A DNA stretch of 64,000 bases from Sergeia podlipaevii (lineage: Eukaryota > Euglenozoa > Kinetoplastea > Trypanosomatida > Trypanosomatidae). Numbering within the stretch: position 1 is the first letter of the stretch; every line of letters starts with the position of its first letter. The notes beneath the pieces were generated by a model, which saw nothing but the letters and a program-made list of their open reading frames with translations, was not told the origin of the DNA and ran no database searches. The translations under genes were made by a program, and so were the position numbers. This document shows, piece after piece, positions 1 through 10,506 of this stretch. The stretch lies in contig JASANZ010002275.1 of the NCBI GenBank assembly GCA_030849805.1, forward strand, positions 124,001 through 188,000. The letters run 5' to 3'.

Positions 1-44
1 GGCGAACGTGCTACATCCCAACAAACAATTGCAAATCGGGGCTT

Positions 45-2237
45 ATGCAGGACTTTCAGGATGTTATGCGTGAACTCCAGAAGCTTTGCAAAGAGCTCAA
101 CCCCGTTAAATCAGCGCTTGCCACTCTTGCCAAGAGGGAGCAGACCACCCCAAACGCACAGGCAGCAGCAGCTTCTCTCGATAAGATCGCCACTCGTATC
201 GAAAACGTGGTGACCAAATACACACCATACATGGATTGGATGCAGTACTTTTCGCAGGTAGAGATGCCCGAGTACCTTACACTGACCCCGCTCCTCATCG
301 CCGATACCACTCAGCTAGAGGCAGAAATCGCGGCGTTACGGGCCGAAAAACTCCAGCAGGCCAAAAATGCTGGGCAAACAAGAGAGTCTCTACGGCACAC
401 TGCCATTCCCTCTACAAGGCAGAAAAATGGGAACCGCCTGCAATCAGGCTTCTCAGACGGAGGACCCAAGCCGCACGCCGGAGGTGTCAGCGCCAACGCG
501 AATATGGGTTTGGACACAGCTGCTGCATCCTATGGAAACCTCCTGCACGGGGTGTGCCCTATCACCGTTCCGTGCGCCGTGCAGCCAGAGAACGTTCGTT
601 TCGTTCGCAACCAACTGCACCTGCGGGTCGAGATGGTGGAGTATCTTCTTGCGACTGGAAGGCCGGAGTTGGCGCGTCACGTCGCACAGTCGTACGGGCT
701 GCCGTTGATGTGGTTTCCCGCGCTGGCGGACGAGGTGAGGCAGGAGCAGCTGAGTGGTGAAGTGAAGGCAACTCTTCACAATGACAGCAGCGCCGTAACT
801 ACCGCCACTGCCTCGCCTGCGATGGATGCCGCACGGACGCCAAGGGTGACTTTCAGTCCCGCCCTTGGTGGGGCACCAAGTACTGGGGTGCTTTTACCCG
901 ACACTGACCTATCAAGAGCATCTTTCACTGTTGTTACTACTAGCGCTACTGCTACTCCACAACGTCCATCATCTGCCAACGTTTCTGGGACGCCGATTGG
1001 GACACATCAGCAGCAGCCAGACGGCCGCAATCCAGCGTCACTGCCCAGAGTGCACAATACATCTGGTGAAAGTCAGCGAGCACGCAGTATTGGCAGTGCG
1101 CTTCATCCATCGCATGCAGGCGCCAACACCTCAGCGTCGCCGCTGCAAAGTGAGCAGCATCCCCTTCCTAACCTGGTCGCGCGCGTTGCAAGTGCCGGTA
1201 TTTTGCTGAAAGATGAGTACTTTGATCGAATGATGCTGGAGCGACTTGTGCAGTGCGATGGCTTTCACACACCGGAGTACCTCTCGCAGCAGCAGCAGCA
1301 GCAACAGCAGATAGGAAGACAGCCGGCGAGCAACACTAGCAGAAACGGCGGTGATGGCGCCAGTCGAGCAGCGGCGTTGGAAGCGTCGTCTGGTTCATAC
1401 CACTCGATATGGTCCATTATATCATTTGGACGAAGAGGCACAGGAGAAGGACCAGCGTCATTGCCAGATCAGACAAGAAGGAGGGTTGCGCTTGTGAGGA
1501 ATGCAGAGGAGGAATCACGACATCGCTTTATGCGAAACCCATACACTACAGATTCTGTCACGGCTCCTTCTTTTTTGCACTCTGGCCCTGCAACTACATC
1601 CAGTTCTCCGGCGGAACTGTCCTCGTATAACCGTATATTGATGGAGCGGGTGCGCCGTGTTACACGGGACCACATTTGCATTCAGTCGGGCTCTGATGCT
1701 TTTGATGACGCCATGATGGGTGTCATTGAGGAACTCCTGGCTCGCACATTGGCTTCTGAGCAACGCAGTCGTGGACTCAGCTCTTTATCACAGTGGGAAC
1801 GCGTGAATGAAGCGACAAATGGAAGCGGTCGAGCTGCACGCGCTAGTAATGGTGAAAGAACCTCCTCTGTTGATGGTGCTGGCGCAGGCAGTCGTCATCA
1901 GAGAGATTCAATCCAAAAGCCAACGCTTGATCTCTTGTCATCAGCTGCTCTACTGCCAGAACAGCTTCTCGCGGCGGATGAGGTGTGGAACAACGACATT
2001 CTTATGATCAAGCGACCCACGCGGTACTACTGTGTGTACACTGGCGAGTGTATGGATGGGAATAACGGAAAGTTGGTCGCGCTCCCCAGTGGCACCATTG
2101 TCTCTCGCATCGCAGTTGCGGAGTACTTGTCTGAGCCGAAGAGGATGGAGTCTGGCCACTGGAAGACGCATGTTGTTTGCCCTCCATCTGATAGGTACTG
2201 TGAGGTGACTGACGTGAAGCAAATATTTGTGACGTAG
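45..2237 (+). CDS. MAEA/Gid9-like subunit of CTLH (GID) E3 ubiquitin ligase, probable
   Basis: Predicted 730 aa protein. The first ~110 residues are helical. A LisH-like stretch lies near residues 185-225 (VEMVEYLLATGRPELARHVA). The last ~70 residues match the degenerate RING of MAEA/Fyv10: C663-x5-C669, then MDGNNGKLVALPSG (family form NENNPPMLLPNG), then VVCPPS with C712, and the end motif VKQIFVT. In the family this subunit pairs with RMND5/Gid2 as the catalytic RING heterodimer, which ubiquitinates cytosolic and nuclear substrates. The middle (residues ~230-640) is mostly low-complexity Ser/Thr/Ala with a Gln8 run, so the protein is nearly twice the length of animal MAEA; a possible CRA remnant is at SYNRILMERVRRVT. 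The reading frame is open from the window edge to this ATG, so the true start could lie upstream. Family assignment is inferred from motifs only. Confidence 0.65.
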   Translation: MQDFQDVMRELQKLCKELNPVKSALATLAKREQTTPNAQAAAASLDKIATRIENVVTKYTPYMDWMQYFSQVEMPEYLTLTPLLIADTTQLEAEIAALRAEKLQQAKNAGQTRESLRHTAIPSTRQKNGNRLQSGFSDGGPKPHAGGVSANANMGLDTAAASYGNLLHGVCPITVPCAVQPENVRFVRNQLHLRVEMVEYLLATGRPELARHVAQSYGLPLMWFPALADEVRQEQLSGEVKATLHNDSSAVTTATASPAMDAARTPRVTFSPALGGAPSTGVLLPDTDLSRASFTVVTTSATATPQRPSSANVSGTPIGTHQQQPDGRNPASLPRVHNTSGESQRARSIGSALHPSHAGANTSASPLQSEQHPLPNLVARVASAGILLKDEYFDRMMLERLVQCDGFHTPEYLSQQQQQQQQIGRQPASNTSRNGGDGASRAAALEASSGSYHSIWSIISFGRRGTGEGPASLPDQTRRRVALVRNAEEESRHRFMRNPYTTDSVTAPSFLHSGPATTSSSPAELSSYNRILMERVRRVTRDHICIQSGSDAFDDAMMGVIEELLARTLASEQRSRGLSSLSQWERVNEATNGSGRAARASNGERTSSVDGAGAGSRHQRDSIQKPTLDLLSSAALLPEQLLAADEVWNNDILMIKRPTRYYCVYTGECMDGNNGKLVALPSGTIVSRIAVAEYLSEPKRMESGHWKTHVVCPPSDRYCEVTDVKQIFVT

Positions 2238-2852
2238 CGCGTACTGGTGGATCTTCCTTTGCTTCTTGAGCTATTTCATATATAGCTTCTCATACTACGA
2301 TGATTGATGTTATTTTGGATTGTTATTTTTTTTTTTCTATTGCTTTTTACTATTGCTGACTTTTTTGTGTGGTTACAATATTTATGTTGTTGTTGTTGTT
2401 TTTTTTCCTGGAAGAAACTCAGAGATTCATTGTTGCTATTTTTTATCATTATGCTCTCAAGCGAAACAAAGAAAAAATGAAAGCAAACTAGTGAGGGAGA
2501 AAGTGGTCACTGACATCATAAAATGGAACCCGCAGGACGATATGCCATAAAAGGCCAACACGCCTTGTGAATAGTATCTCTATGAGGGTTGAAACACACA
2601 TGATATTTTTTTCCCTTTTGTAAAATTCTTTTTTCTTTGCACGGTCAATATCTGTTTGTTTCCTTTTGCTAATTAATAGGAAAGGTTTATTACATATAGC
2701 GTTGGCCGCGAGTAATTCTATCAGCCACTTTAGAAGTGTAACGTCGATAAACTCAAATCACCTTTTTTTATCTCTTTTTAGAGCGCTTTTTTTCTTCTTT
2801 GAGTCAGTAGCACAACTCTTTTGTTGCTGTGTTTTCGTTTTGCTCCTTTTCC

Positions 2853-2887
<35 letters not shown>
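2238..2887 (+). promoter_or_regulatory. Intergenic region with trans-splice acceptor before the Sfi1-like gene
   Basis: T-rich spacer without a credible gene. It holds a poly-T run near 2325-2340, a TTG repeat near 2385-2400, and a second pyrimidine tract (about 2741-2853) that ends at AG 2854-2855. This is the probable spliced-leader acceptor and leads straight into the (AG)n repeat and ATG 2888. Poly(A) addition for the upstream gene is expected in the first part of the spacer, as trypanosomatids couple it to the downstream tract. Confidence 0.55.
2854..2887 (+). repeat. (AG)17 microsatellite abutting the start codon
   Basis: An uninterrupted AG dinucleotide tract fills the whole interval between a pyrimidine tract and ATG 2888. 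Every unit is formally an AG acceptor, so trans-splicing could occur at many positions here, leaving a 5' UTR of 0-32 nt. Confidence 0.9.
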
Positions 2888-2891
<4 letters not shown>

Positions 2892-5800
2892 ATCTCTCTA
2901 CACTGTCGGGCACCGAAAGTGCCTCTTTGCATCGCGGCTCCTGCGCTGTTCTGCAACAAGCCCTTCTTGCGCAGTCCTGTCGTGTTATCCTCGCTCTGTA
3001 TCGCCTCACCCTTAGTAGTGCCACACCACTTCCTGGTAATCTCGGTGCTTCGCGACCAGAGACCACAGCGCTGTATCGTCTTGACTACTTAGAAGCTGCT
3101 GCCCAGCATGAAAATGCGCAACAAAGCAACATCGCAAATCAGAGCTGTAGTGCCTGCGCTGCGCCTGCTGTTGCTCATTTTGCTACTAATATGGCTAGTA
3201 CTAATTCTACAGCAGCAGCGGCAGATCCATTTTCTCTCGCCAACACATCGCTGGTGCCACCGTCCATGTTGACATCCTTCGCTACTACCACTATCCAAGT
3301 TCTTTCCATCGGCAGGGTGAATAAGAAAGCGTATGAGAGTGATGAAAGAAGCGGAGGTGGGGGCGGCCTAATAAGGTCGAACACAAAAGAGGAAGCGGTT
3401 ATGATCGGCAATAGACATGATGATGATGATGATGATCAATTCCTCCTGTTGCATTCAGAGTCTGAAGCGCGGGAGTACCTGCGCACGGCGCCAAAGTATG
3501 CGCTTCTTACCGCTGCACATCTTCTGCGATGTCGTAGCTGCTTTGCATCTCAGCGTCAAAAGGAACGTGATGGCAGAGAGGGTGTTGCCAACTACTTTAC
3601 TCTTGATACGATTGGAGAGCCGACCTCTTCCTCCCCTCACGTGTCTCCCAGTACACAACGGCTTCGTGCAATGGTGGAACGGCTCCTTGTTGGTCAACCT
3701 GCCTGGTGTGCCACCGCTCTCGTGTACATCTCCGAATTTGTGCTTGCCAAGTGGAATGGCGAGGGCGGCCTCGCTGATTTACTACGACGTGCGGTACAAC
3801 TCCCAACAGACGACCAGCAAGAGCACGTGGTTCGAGCTGCCAGACGTGGGCATGCTGATAGCAGGGGCACACGATGGAGCGGGCAGCGCGTTGTCGTCGT
3901 GTCAGACCTCCTTCTCCAAGTGTTTCCAGAACTCAGCTACATCTGCGATGCTTCCAGTCTCTCCACACACCACGCAATTTCTTTAGGTTGTCCGCACCGC
4001 TGGTTTCGAGAAGATCTTCCACGCTGGTTGCTAGACATATCGCTCGAGGAACACGCTGTTATCTGGCGCGACACCATGCTGCTCACTCGGGCTCTGCGAA
4101 AGTGGCGGGAGCGGCGAGGATTCCAAATGTTGGAGCGACTCGTGGCGGAGAGTGAAGGAAGTACTGTGCGGCAGACGGCAATGCATACAAGCAAGAAGGC
4201 AAGAGAACCGCAGCAACTATTCAGGATGGATGAGAGCGGAGGTGCGTCGATGCTGATGACGATGGCGACGCAGTCTGTCTCTTCTATATCTGGTGTCTCA
4301 TCAGCGCGGGCCAGGAGCGCAGCGTCTTCTACTGAGCGGCATGCCGTAGTAAACGCTGAGCTGAGGAGCAACAACAGTGAGGCGGGAAATGAAGAAACGG
4401 CGCGGCGCGAGCAGGGGGACATTGCCGCCCGTCTTTTCTTCGTACACGAAATGCCAACTGCCGCTGAGCTGGCCTCTACTGTGCCAAGGCCGCCAGATGA
4501 AGGTGAAAAGAAAAATGTTCAGCATGAGGACGTTCGCAATTCGCCCCTTATTCACGCCACTCATGGCAGCAGCATAGAAGCTCGTCAGCAAGACAGATCA
4601 CCCCCGCACCATCAGGGTAGTGCAGTCATTGCAACAGCTCCTGGCTCCCCTGCCTTTACAGACGCCGCCACCGCCGCCGCCACCACGGCTTCATCACCTT
4701 CTTCTTGTTCAGCTGCAATGCAGGAGAACAAGAACTCGGGGGAAGCGAGTGCGTCCTACGTTCTGCAAGACCTTGTAGATGCAGATGGAGTGGTTTTCAC
4801 TCCCGTGAAGGCCGCTGCGCCACGGAAAGATGTGACTAGTGTCGTGCCAGCAATGGCAAATACAGGGGCGACTAGCGCGTCTTCTGTGGCTCGGAGCAAT
4901 GGCCCTGTGGTTGACGTCGTGGCTGCATATGAAGGAATGCTATATGAGCATCTGGAGGAGGGGACTGCTGAGGAAATGGCAACGCCGGCAGACACTGTCG
5001 TCAAAGCCGATGAACTTGAACTTGCGTGTATTGTGCTAGCGGATGGAACGTATAAACTTCGCACGCTTCAAGCTGCTTTCTTTCAATGGCGCAACAAGCG
5101 CTATTATCATCGCCTCACCTTTCGGTACCTACACCGACTGCTTGACGAGCACGCCATGCGCAACTGTTTCATCACTTGGAAATTGCGAGCACGAGAACGA
5201 CACGCAGCACGAAAGCACCAATTCGAAGAAGCATATTGTGAATCCTTTATACAAAGTCATGAGGATGCACGCACGGTTGCGTTGCTACGCAGGTGGCGAG
5301 AGCTTGCAATGACGCGGCAGCTTCGTGTACACACTATTGGTGCACGCGCTTTTGCTCAGTGGCGCGCTGAGTGCCAGTATGCCCAACACTTCACCAACTC
5401 GAAAGTAGGAAGACATCCCGGCGTACATAGAGGCACCGTTTCTGCTGGCACAGGATCCAGCGGTATCGCAGGCGCGACAAGAGGACTTCTATTGGAAATA
5501 TTCACGAGATGGAAAAGACGTCGTGACATGCAGCGCGCAGAGTACTTCTATCGTCGCTTGCTTTCAGCACGTACGTTCTTTCACATGCAACAGCAGTCTT
5601 CTCAGCGTAGCACGATGCGCGCAGCAGCCGCGACGCACGCAGCACAGGTCACTCTCAATGCTTTCAATAGATGGCACCACGCACAAAGTCTTTGCGTTGC
5701 AGCTCGTGCAGTGGCGGAGGAGGCTTTCAGGAGGCAGAAGGCCCATGCATTTCATCGCTGGTGTACGCGCTGGCACGCGCGGGCGCTACAGATGAGCGGG

Positions 5801-7306
5801 GGGGATGCTATGGTAGATCGGGACAAAGCTCGCGTTCTGCGTAAGGCTTTTTTTACGTGGCGGCGGCGCGCGATAACCGAGCAGATGGTTCAGGAGTGCC
5901 TCACCCGTAAGCATGATGTGCTCCTAGCGGAAAGTTTTGCTCGATGGAATGCACGCGGTGCGTCACGGAGGCGGAAACGTGCAGACACGCTGGAACTCGC
6001 GGATCACGCTTACATCCACATGATTCAGCGGGTGGCACTTCGAACATGGCACCACACTACGCAGCGGCGACATCAAGAAAGAGAGGTGCTGGAAGTAGAC
6101 GCAGCGCATAGTAAGGCGAATGGCTTTTACTGTCTTTCTGCAAGCGCAAAATTGTTTTATCGATGGAGAGCAAAGACTCTTTTGGTGTCGCGTCGCAACA
6201 TCGACGCCCGCCGCGCGGTCCCACTAGCACGGGGATGGCCATCACGTGGCCAGCTCGCGTGGGAAGCAGTGCAGGACGCAAAGAGAGAGCACACGCCTCC
6301 TGCCATCGTTGCGGCCACTTACAGTGTAGCCCAGCCTCCAGCCCAAGAAGAGTGTGCAGCTTGCATAGATGACGTGAAGAATCTGAACGATGGTGGTGAT
6401 GATGATGTCATGCCAGCACAGCACTCACAGCGTCGTCAATCAAACGAAAGACGACAAACGTACCTCAAGAGAAACAGAGCATCAGAGGGCGACGCCAAGT
6501 TGAGTCGCCGCACCTCCATTCAGTCTGAAGCGCAGAAACCATGGAGGCAGCCAGCGAAGAAGAAGAAGTCTTCAGCGGCAGCACCGTTATCTGGCCCCCT
6601 CTCTTCTCATGACAGAGCTCAAAGCAACAACAACAACAATGGGGGTGGTACCTCAGATGCAGCGCCTTTAACTCCTCCGGATCGCTTTCTTGAGGAGGAT
6701 GAGGAAGGGCCTGGGAAAGAGAATGAGTGGGTCAACAAACGAATGGATGTCTCATTGGTAAGTCGTAAAGCAACTTCTGCACTGCCGCTCGATAAAGACC
6801 AAATGCGAGCTACACATTGGGGTTTGGCTCCACGCCCCACGCCTGTTGCTGGTCCGCTTCATGCAGAGCTTACGCTTATTCGTGCTCAAGCTCAGCGAAG
6901 AGCGGACAAGGAACGAAATCACAAATCGCAGCTGCGATCAGGGCCGATACTCACGCAAAAAGCCCCCACCAACGACAAAATCAGGAGGAGTGCTGCGCAT
7001 ATAGGAGACGACTTTATTTATCCCACTAGGATACCTGGGTACCCAAGCATAGACGATGGCCTTAACGTCTCTCATGAAGCTACCGGGGTGGTGTATGACA
7101 ATCATTCACAACAAGGAGGAGGCTCTCCGCCCATGTCATTGGCGTTTAGCAGGGATAACGTTACCACGATGCTTTGGGGGCAACCGTGCGGTAGAAGCAC
7201 AGCGGAGCCTGCGAACATGGGATGGGATGGTGAAGAAGAGCTTCCAACTCCAATACGGCCATCTAAAGCGGTGCTATCCTCCCTCTCGTTTGAAGTGCCC
7301 TTTTAG
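2888..7306 (+). CDS. Sfi1-like centrin-binding repeat protein
   Basis: Predicted 1472 aa. The frame is open back to 2666, but ATG 2888 is chosen because it is the first ATG after the probable splice acceptor at 2854; the upstream codons would encode only a pyrimidine-tract peptide and an Arg-Glu run. From about residue 725 to 1100 roughly a dozen short helical repeats follow the Sfi1 pattern of a hydrophobic residue, Phe, Trp and basic residues: AFFQWRNKR, CFITWKLRAR, LLRRWREL, AFAQWRAE, IFTRWKRRR, AFNRWHHA, AFHRWCTR, AFFTWRRR, SFARWNAR, LFYRWRAK. An isolated copy, ALRKWRERR, is near residue 401. Sfi1 proteins bind centrins on a long helix at spindle poles and basal bodies, so a basal body or bilobe role is plausible but inferred. 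Both ends are low-complexity, with charged and Ala/Ser-rich stretches. Confidence 0.6.
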
Positions 7307-8043
7307 AACATGGAGAATTCTTTTATTTATTGATTTATATCTTTTCTTTTTGCATTGTAGCTTGCAAAGCATATAGATTCACACTAATTGCGTAACAAAA
7401 TAGAAAAAAAATTCTGTCCATATGTATGTACTTGCTAGCAGACACCTTTTCGATGGTGCTGTCAGAAACTCAATACAAAATCTCAACCTTTGTGCACAAA
7501 TACTTTTATTTCCACTTCCTTTTGTCTTCTCTGTAATTGTTTCCTTTTTGAGCGGAATTATCTCAGTGCAAGTGTGTTTGGTGGCGTAAGCACAAGCATA
7601 TATACTATCCGTACGTGCTTTTTTTTTTTATAGAGTCAGTAACACAGGTTGCGCCTGTGTGTCATATCCATATATATTCCCTTTCTTTGCCTTTTGTAGT
7701 GCTTCTTTCTTCTTCTTTTTTCAATATAGTGAAAAGGAAATTTTTTTTCTAGTGGCCAAAGGGGGGGGTACATTAATTTCTATTTTACTTATTTTGGTAC
7801 ATTTTTTTTCTCCCTTTTGTACCAGCATAGAGCCGAATACAAATACACGCTTTTACTTTCATCTTCTTCTGTTTTCTTTAAAGAAATAAGCATACATTAT
7901 ATTGACAGAGAGAGGGGGGCTACAACTGTACCCGCGAAAGATACTGTTTGAAACAAGTTAAAGAAAAAAAAATACTGATAAGTACATATATTTTTCATCT
8001 CGTTTTCTTTTTTTTTTTTTACGCGCCATTTTTCTCTTGACCA
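7307..8043 (+). promoter_or_regulatory. Intergenic region with pyrimidine tracts, upstream of 8044 gene
   Basis: T-rich spacer with no credible gene. It contains poly-T runs near 7620, 7742 and 7802, the last ending at AG 7824-7825, and a strong poly-T tract at about 8006-8020. That last tract has no AG before ATG 8044; the next AG is at 8048-8049, inside the second codon. The acceptor is therefore either about 220 nt upstream or inside the annotated start. Confidence 0.5.
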
Positions 8044-10506
8044 ATGAAGAGATTTGCGCGAGTATGTTGTGGCGTGCCGATGCTGAGCAGTGTGTCAGCG
8101 CCGTCCTCATCGGCCGTGATGGCAGCGCTTAGTGCCTGGGATGGCAGCAACAATAACATCAACAACACTACCACCGTCGCCCTCACGCAGTGTCACCGGC
8201 ACTTCTCTACCACTTCATTGCTGTGCAAAAGCATCTCAAACAAGGGGTCAAACTCTTACGTGAAGAAAGGTCTTAAGACAGCACCAACTGAGTCAGTGTC
8301 TAACAATGATGGACGAGCTGGAGAGGCAAGCAGCAACAAAAGCAGTGCCTCTGGCAGTGGAGTGACGATGTCGCAGCCCGCCGCGCAGTGCGGGTTGCCA
8401 ACACCAGGCCAGTCCGTTGTCGATCCTACCGTTGCAACAGTGAAAAATAAAAAGTTGACAACAGCGGCGGTGCGCCGAATGGTCCCCCGCGGATCGTCAC
8501 CACGTGACGCCGGTGTGGCCGTCACACCACGAATGTCGTCGCAGAAGAAGCAGCATCGCGTGCGAGTCTCAGAGGCTAACGTGGTTGTGATGATTGGCGG
8601 AAAGGGCGCTAATAGTAAGGCAAACAACAATACAACTGCAAGTAGTAGTAGTGGTAGTGTCAGCACTATTACACTTGGTGGTGCTCGTTCACGAAAGAAA
8701 GTCAAGGTCCCCGTGCAAAGTGTCACCACTGAAACATCAATGCAGGGGACCTCGGGTACTCCTGTTAGTGCTGCAACCGTCGCAACATTAGCCGCTGGAG
8801 CAGCTGCTGCAGAAGCACTACTAAAAGAAAAGGAGTTTCAAGAAGACGACAAGCAACCCATCATTAGCACCACATTCGCCCCTGCTGTCACTATTTCTAC
8901 ATTCAAGCCAGCCATGAGCACGAGGGCGCCTGTGTACTTTACGGAGAAGGTGCTAGACCACCAGACCCCAACGGAAGAGGAACTGATTGCGGAGCGCGCA
9001 AGTGTGACGAAGCTCTTCATGGTGTCGGATTCCTTTTCAAGCATATTTAGCTCCCTTCCCGCAGATCATCACAACCTCAATCATCACTTAAGGCAAATGG
9101 ACGCAGCAGTCGTGCAACAGGCGCAACCTACCGGTTCATTACCCACACCCACGTCCTCCCCATCACAGAAAGCGGCCGTACAGAGTGAAGCTGAGGAAGT
9201 CGCAGGAACGGGATCCGTCTCGATGGCAACTGACTCCGAAAGCATTGTGCGCCGCCTTATGGCAGAGGAGGCAGCCAGCCATGTTTTGTGTGTACACGTG
9301 CGAGAGATGGAGCAGTTGGTGCCCCCGCTGCATCTGCTGAACCCTGAGGCGGCAGCCAAGGCTGCCGAAGAAGCAGCAACAGCAGCAGCGTCCTCCAAGA
9401 TAGTGCATGGACGCTCATCCAGAAAACGCGTGAAGGGTGGCAAAAGCGTCAACGATGGTGCCGCTCCATTCGCTTCTCCATCGCCGTTTGCCACCGCGGT
9501 GGCCGCTGAGATGCCTTTGGCGACTCCTTCTTTGGCACCGCCGGTCATCCCAGAGGTGGCGCAGCCTACCCCAATTGAGCGGGTCATGGCGCTGCGTAAG
9601 TGGCAGATAGAGGCCCGTGCCCGCGCAACCTCCTCACAGAAACGCTACTGCATCCCAGAGAGCTACCACACAATTACGCGCCTTCGCTTTCACGACCCAC
9701 ATAAAGCGGATGTTGTCGTGGTGCAGGGGACTGGGAGCGCCAAGACGCCTGCGGATGTGCTTGGTCTGCTCTCTCGCAAGCTTAACCCTACCTCTGCAAA
9801 CACCGCCGATGGAGACGATGTGGCGGATGGAGAACAGCAGCAGTACGACATTGGAGATTATGAAGCAGACCAGATTGCTCCTTTTCGCCAGCAACAACAG
9901 CAACAGCAGTCGCGTGGCGCAGGTGCCCTCTTGTCTGCAACCCCTACACAGAAGGCTGGTAGTAACGCCATGCTGACTGCCCCGTACGTACTGCGACCAC
10001 TGTTAACGGTGTACGCCAACTGCGTACCACGTAGGGAGACGGTGCTGGGCTCCGCGATTTCGGAGGAAGTCTTTTATGATATGGCACTCAACGCCACCTC
10101 CAGCACTGGCAAGAAGGTGGGCCGCCGGCGTCGCAAAAGTAGCCGCACGTCTGCGTCGTCTCCCGCGTTAGGGGCGGCATTGGACAATGAAGGCTCTGCA
10201 GGCAACAGCTCGGGGGACCCTCCCTTGTTTAGGCCAAACACTATGACAGAGGATGCAATCTCCGCAGTGCTGAGGAATCGGGGTGTCCCACTGATGCCGC
10301 GTCACCTCACTCGTGTGACAGTTCTTGTGGAGCACAATGATCTTACCCCTATTGACTTGCTTGCGCTCGCGGAGATTAGCGTGCCAAGGAAAGATAACCT
10401 TGTCACCACGGTCGAGGGCTCCTCCTCTCGCACGGTTAAGCGGCCCGCGCGGAAGATGAATGAACCGCGGATCTATTGTCTTGTAGTGGACGGTGGCGAA
10501 CTATAG
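8044..10506 (+). CDS. Unknown protein, probably mitochondrial
   Basis: Predicted 820 aa, no family recognised. The N-terminus (MKRFARVCCGVPMLSS, then a Ser/Ala-rich stretch and CHRHFSTTSLLCKS) is basic, hydroxyl-rich and free of acidic residues, like a cleavable mitochondrial presequence. Residues ~70-500 are mostly low complexity (Ala, Ser, Thr, Lys). More ordered blocks occur near residues 510-560 (VMALRKWQIEARAR, SYHTITRLRFHDPHKADVVV), near 650-680 (YVLRPLLTVYANCVPRRETV) and at the C-terminus (ISAVLRNRGVPLMPRHLTRV, PRIYCLVVDGG). Pieces of order separated by lineage-specific insertions are typical of kinetoplastid mitochondrial ribosome or RNA-processing factors, but nothing identifies which. 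A second in-frame ATG at 8080 would shorten the presequence by 12 residues and fits the first AG after the nearest pyrimidine tract. Confidence 0.8.
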   Translation: MKRFARVCCGVPMLSSVSAPSSSAVMAALSAWDGSNNNINNTTTVALTQCHRHFSTTSLLCKSISNKGSNSYVKKGLKTAPTESVSNNDGRAGEASSNKSSASGSGVTMSQPAAQCGLPTPGQSVVDPTVATVKNKKLTTAAVRRMVPRGSSPRDAGVAVTPRMSSQKKQHRVRVSEANVVVMIGGKGANSKANNNTTASSSSGSVSTITLGGARSRKKVKVPVQSVTTETSMQGTSGTPVSAATVATLAAGAAAAEALLKEKEFQEDDKQPIISTTFAPAVTISTFKPAMSTRAPVYFTEKVLDHQTPTEEELIAERASVTKLFMVSDSFSSIFSSLPADHHNLNHHLRQMDAAVVQQAQPTGSLPTPTSSPSQKAAVQSEAEEVAGTGSVSMATDSESIVRRLMAEEAASHVLCVHVREMEQLVPPLHLLNPEAAAKAAEEAATAAASSKIVHGRSSRKRVKGGKSVNDGAAPFASPSPFATAVAAEMPLATPSLAPPVIPEVAQPTPIERVMALRKWQIEARARATSSQKRYCIPESYHTITRLRFHDPHKADVVVVQGTGSAKTPADVLGLLSRKLNPTSANTADGDDVADGEQQQYDIGDYEADQIAPFRQQQQQQQSRGAGALLSATPTQKAGSNAMLTAPYVLRPLLTVYANCVPRRETVLGSAISEEVFYDMALNATSSTGKKVGRRRRKSSRTSASSPALGAALDNEGSAGNSSGDPPLFRPNTMTEDAISAVLRNRGVPLMPRHLTRVTVLVEHNDLTPIDLLALAEISVPRKDNLVTTVEGSSSRTVKRPARKMNEPRIYCLVVDGGEL

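Noticed and set aside
2666..2887. 74 extra N-terminal codons on the Sfi1-like gene
   Set aside because: They encode a pyrimidine-tract peptide and an Arg-Glu run, and lie upstream of or across the probable splice acceptor at 2854.
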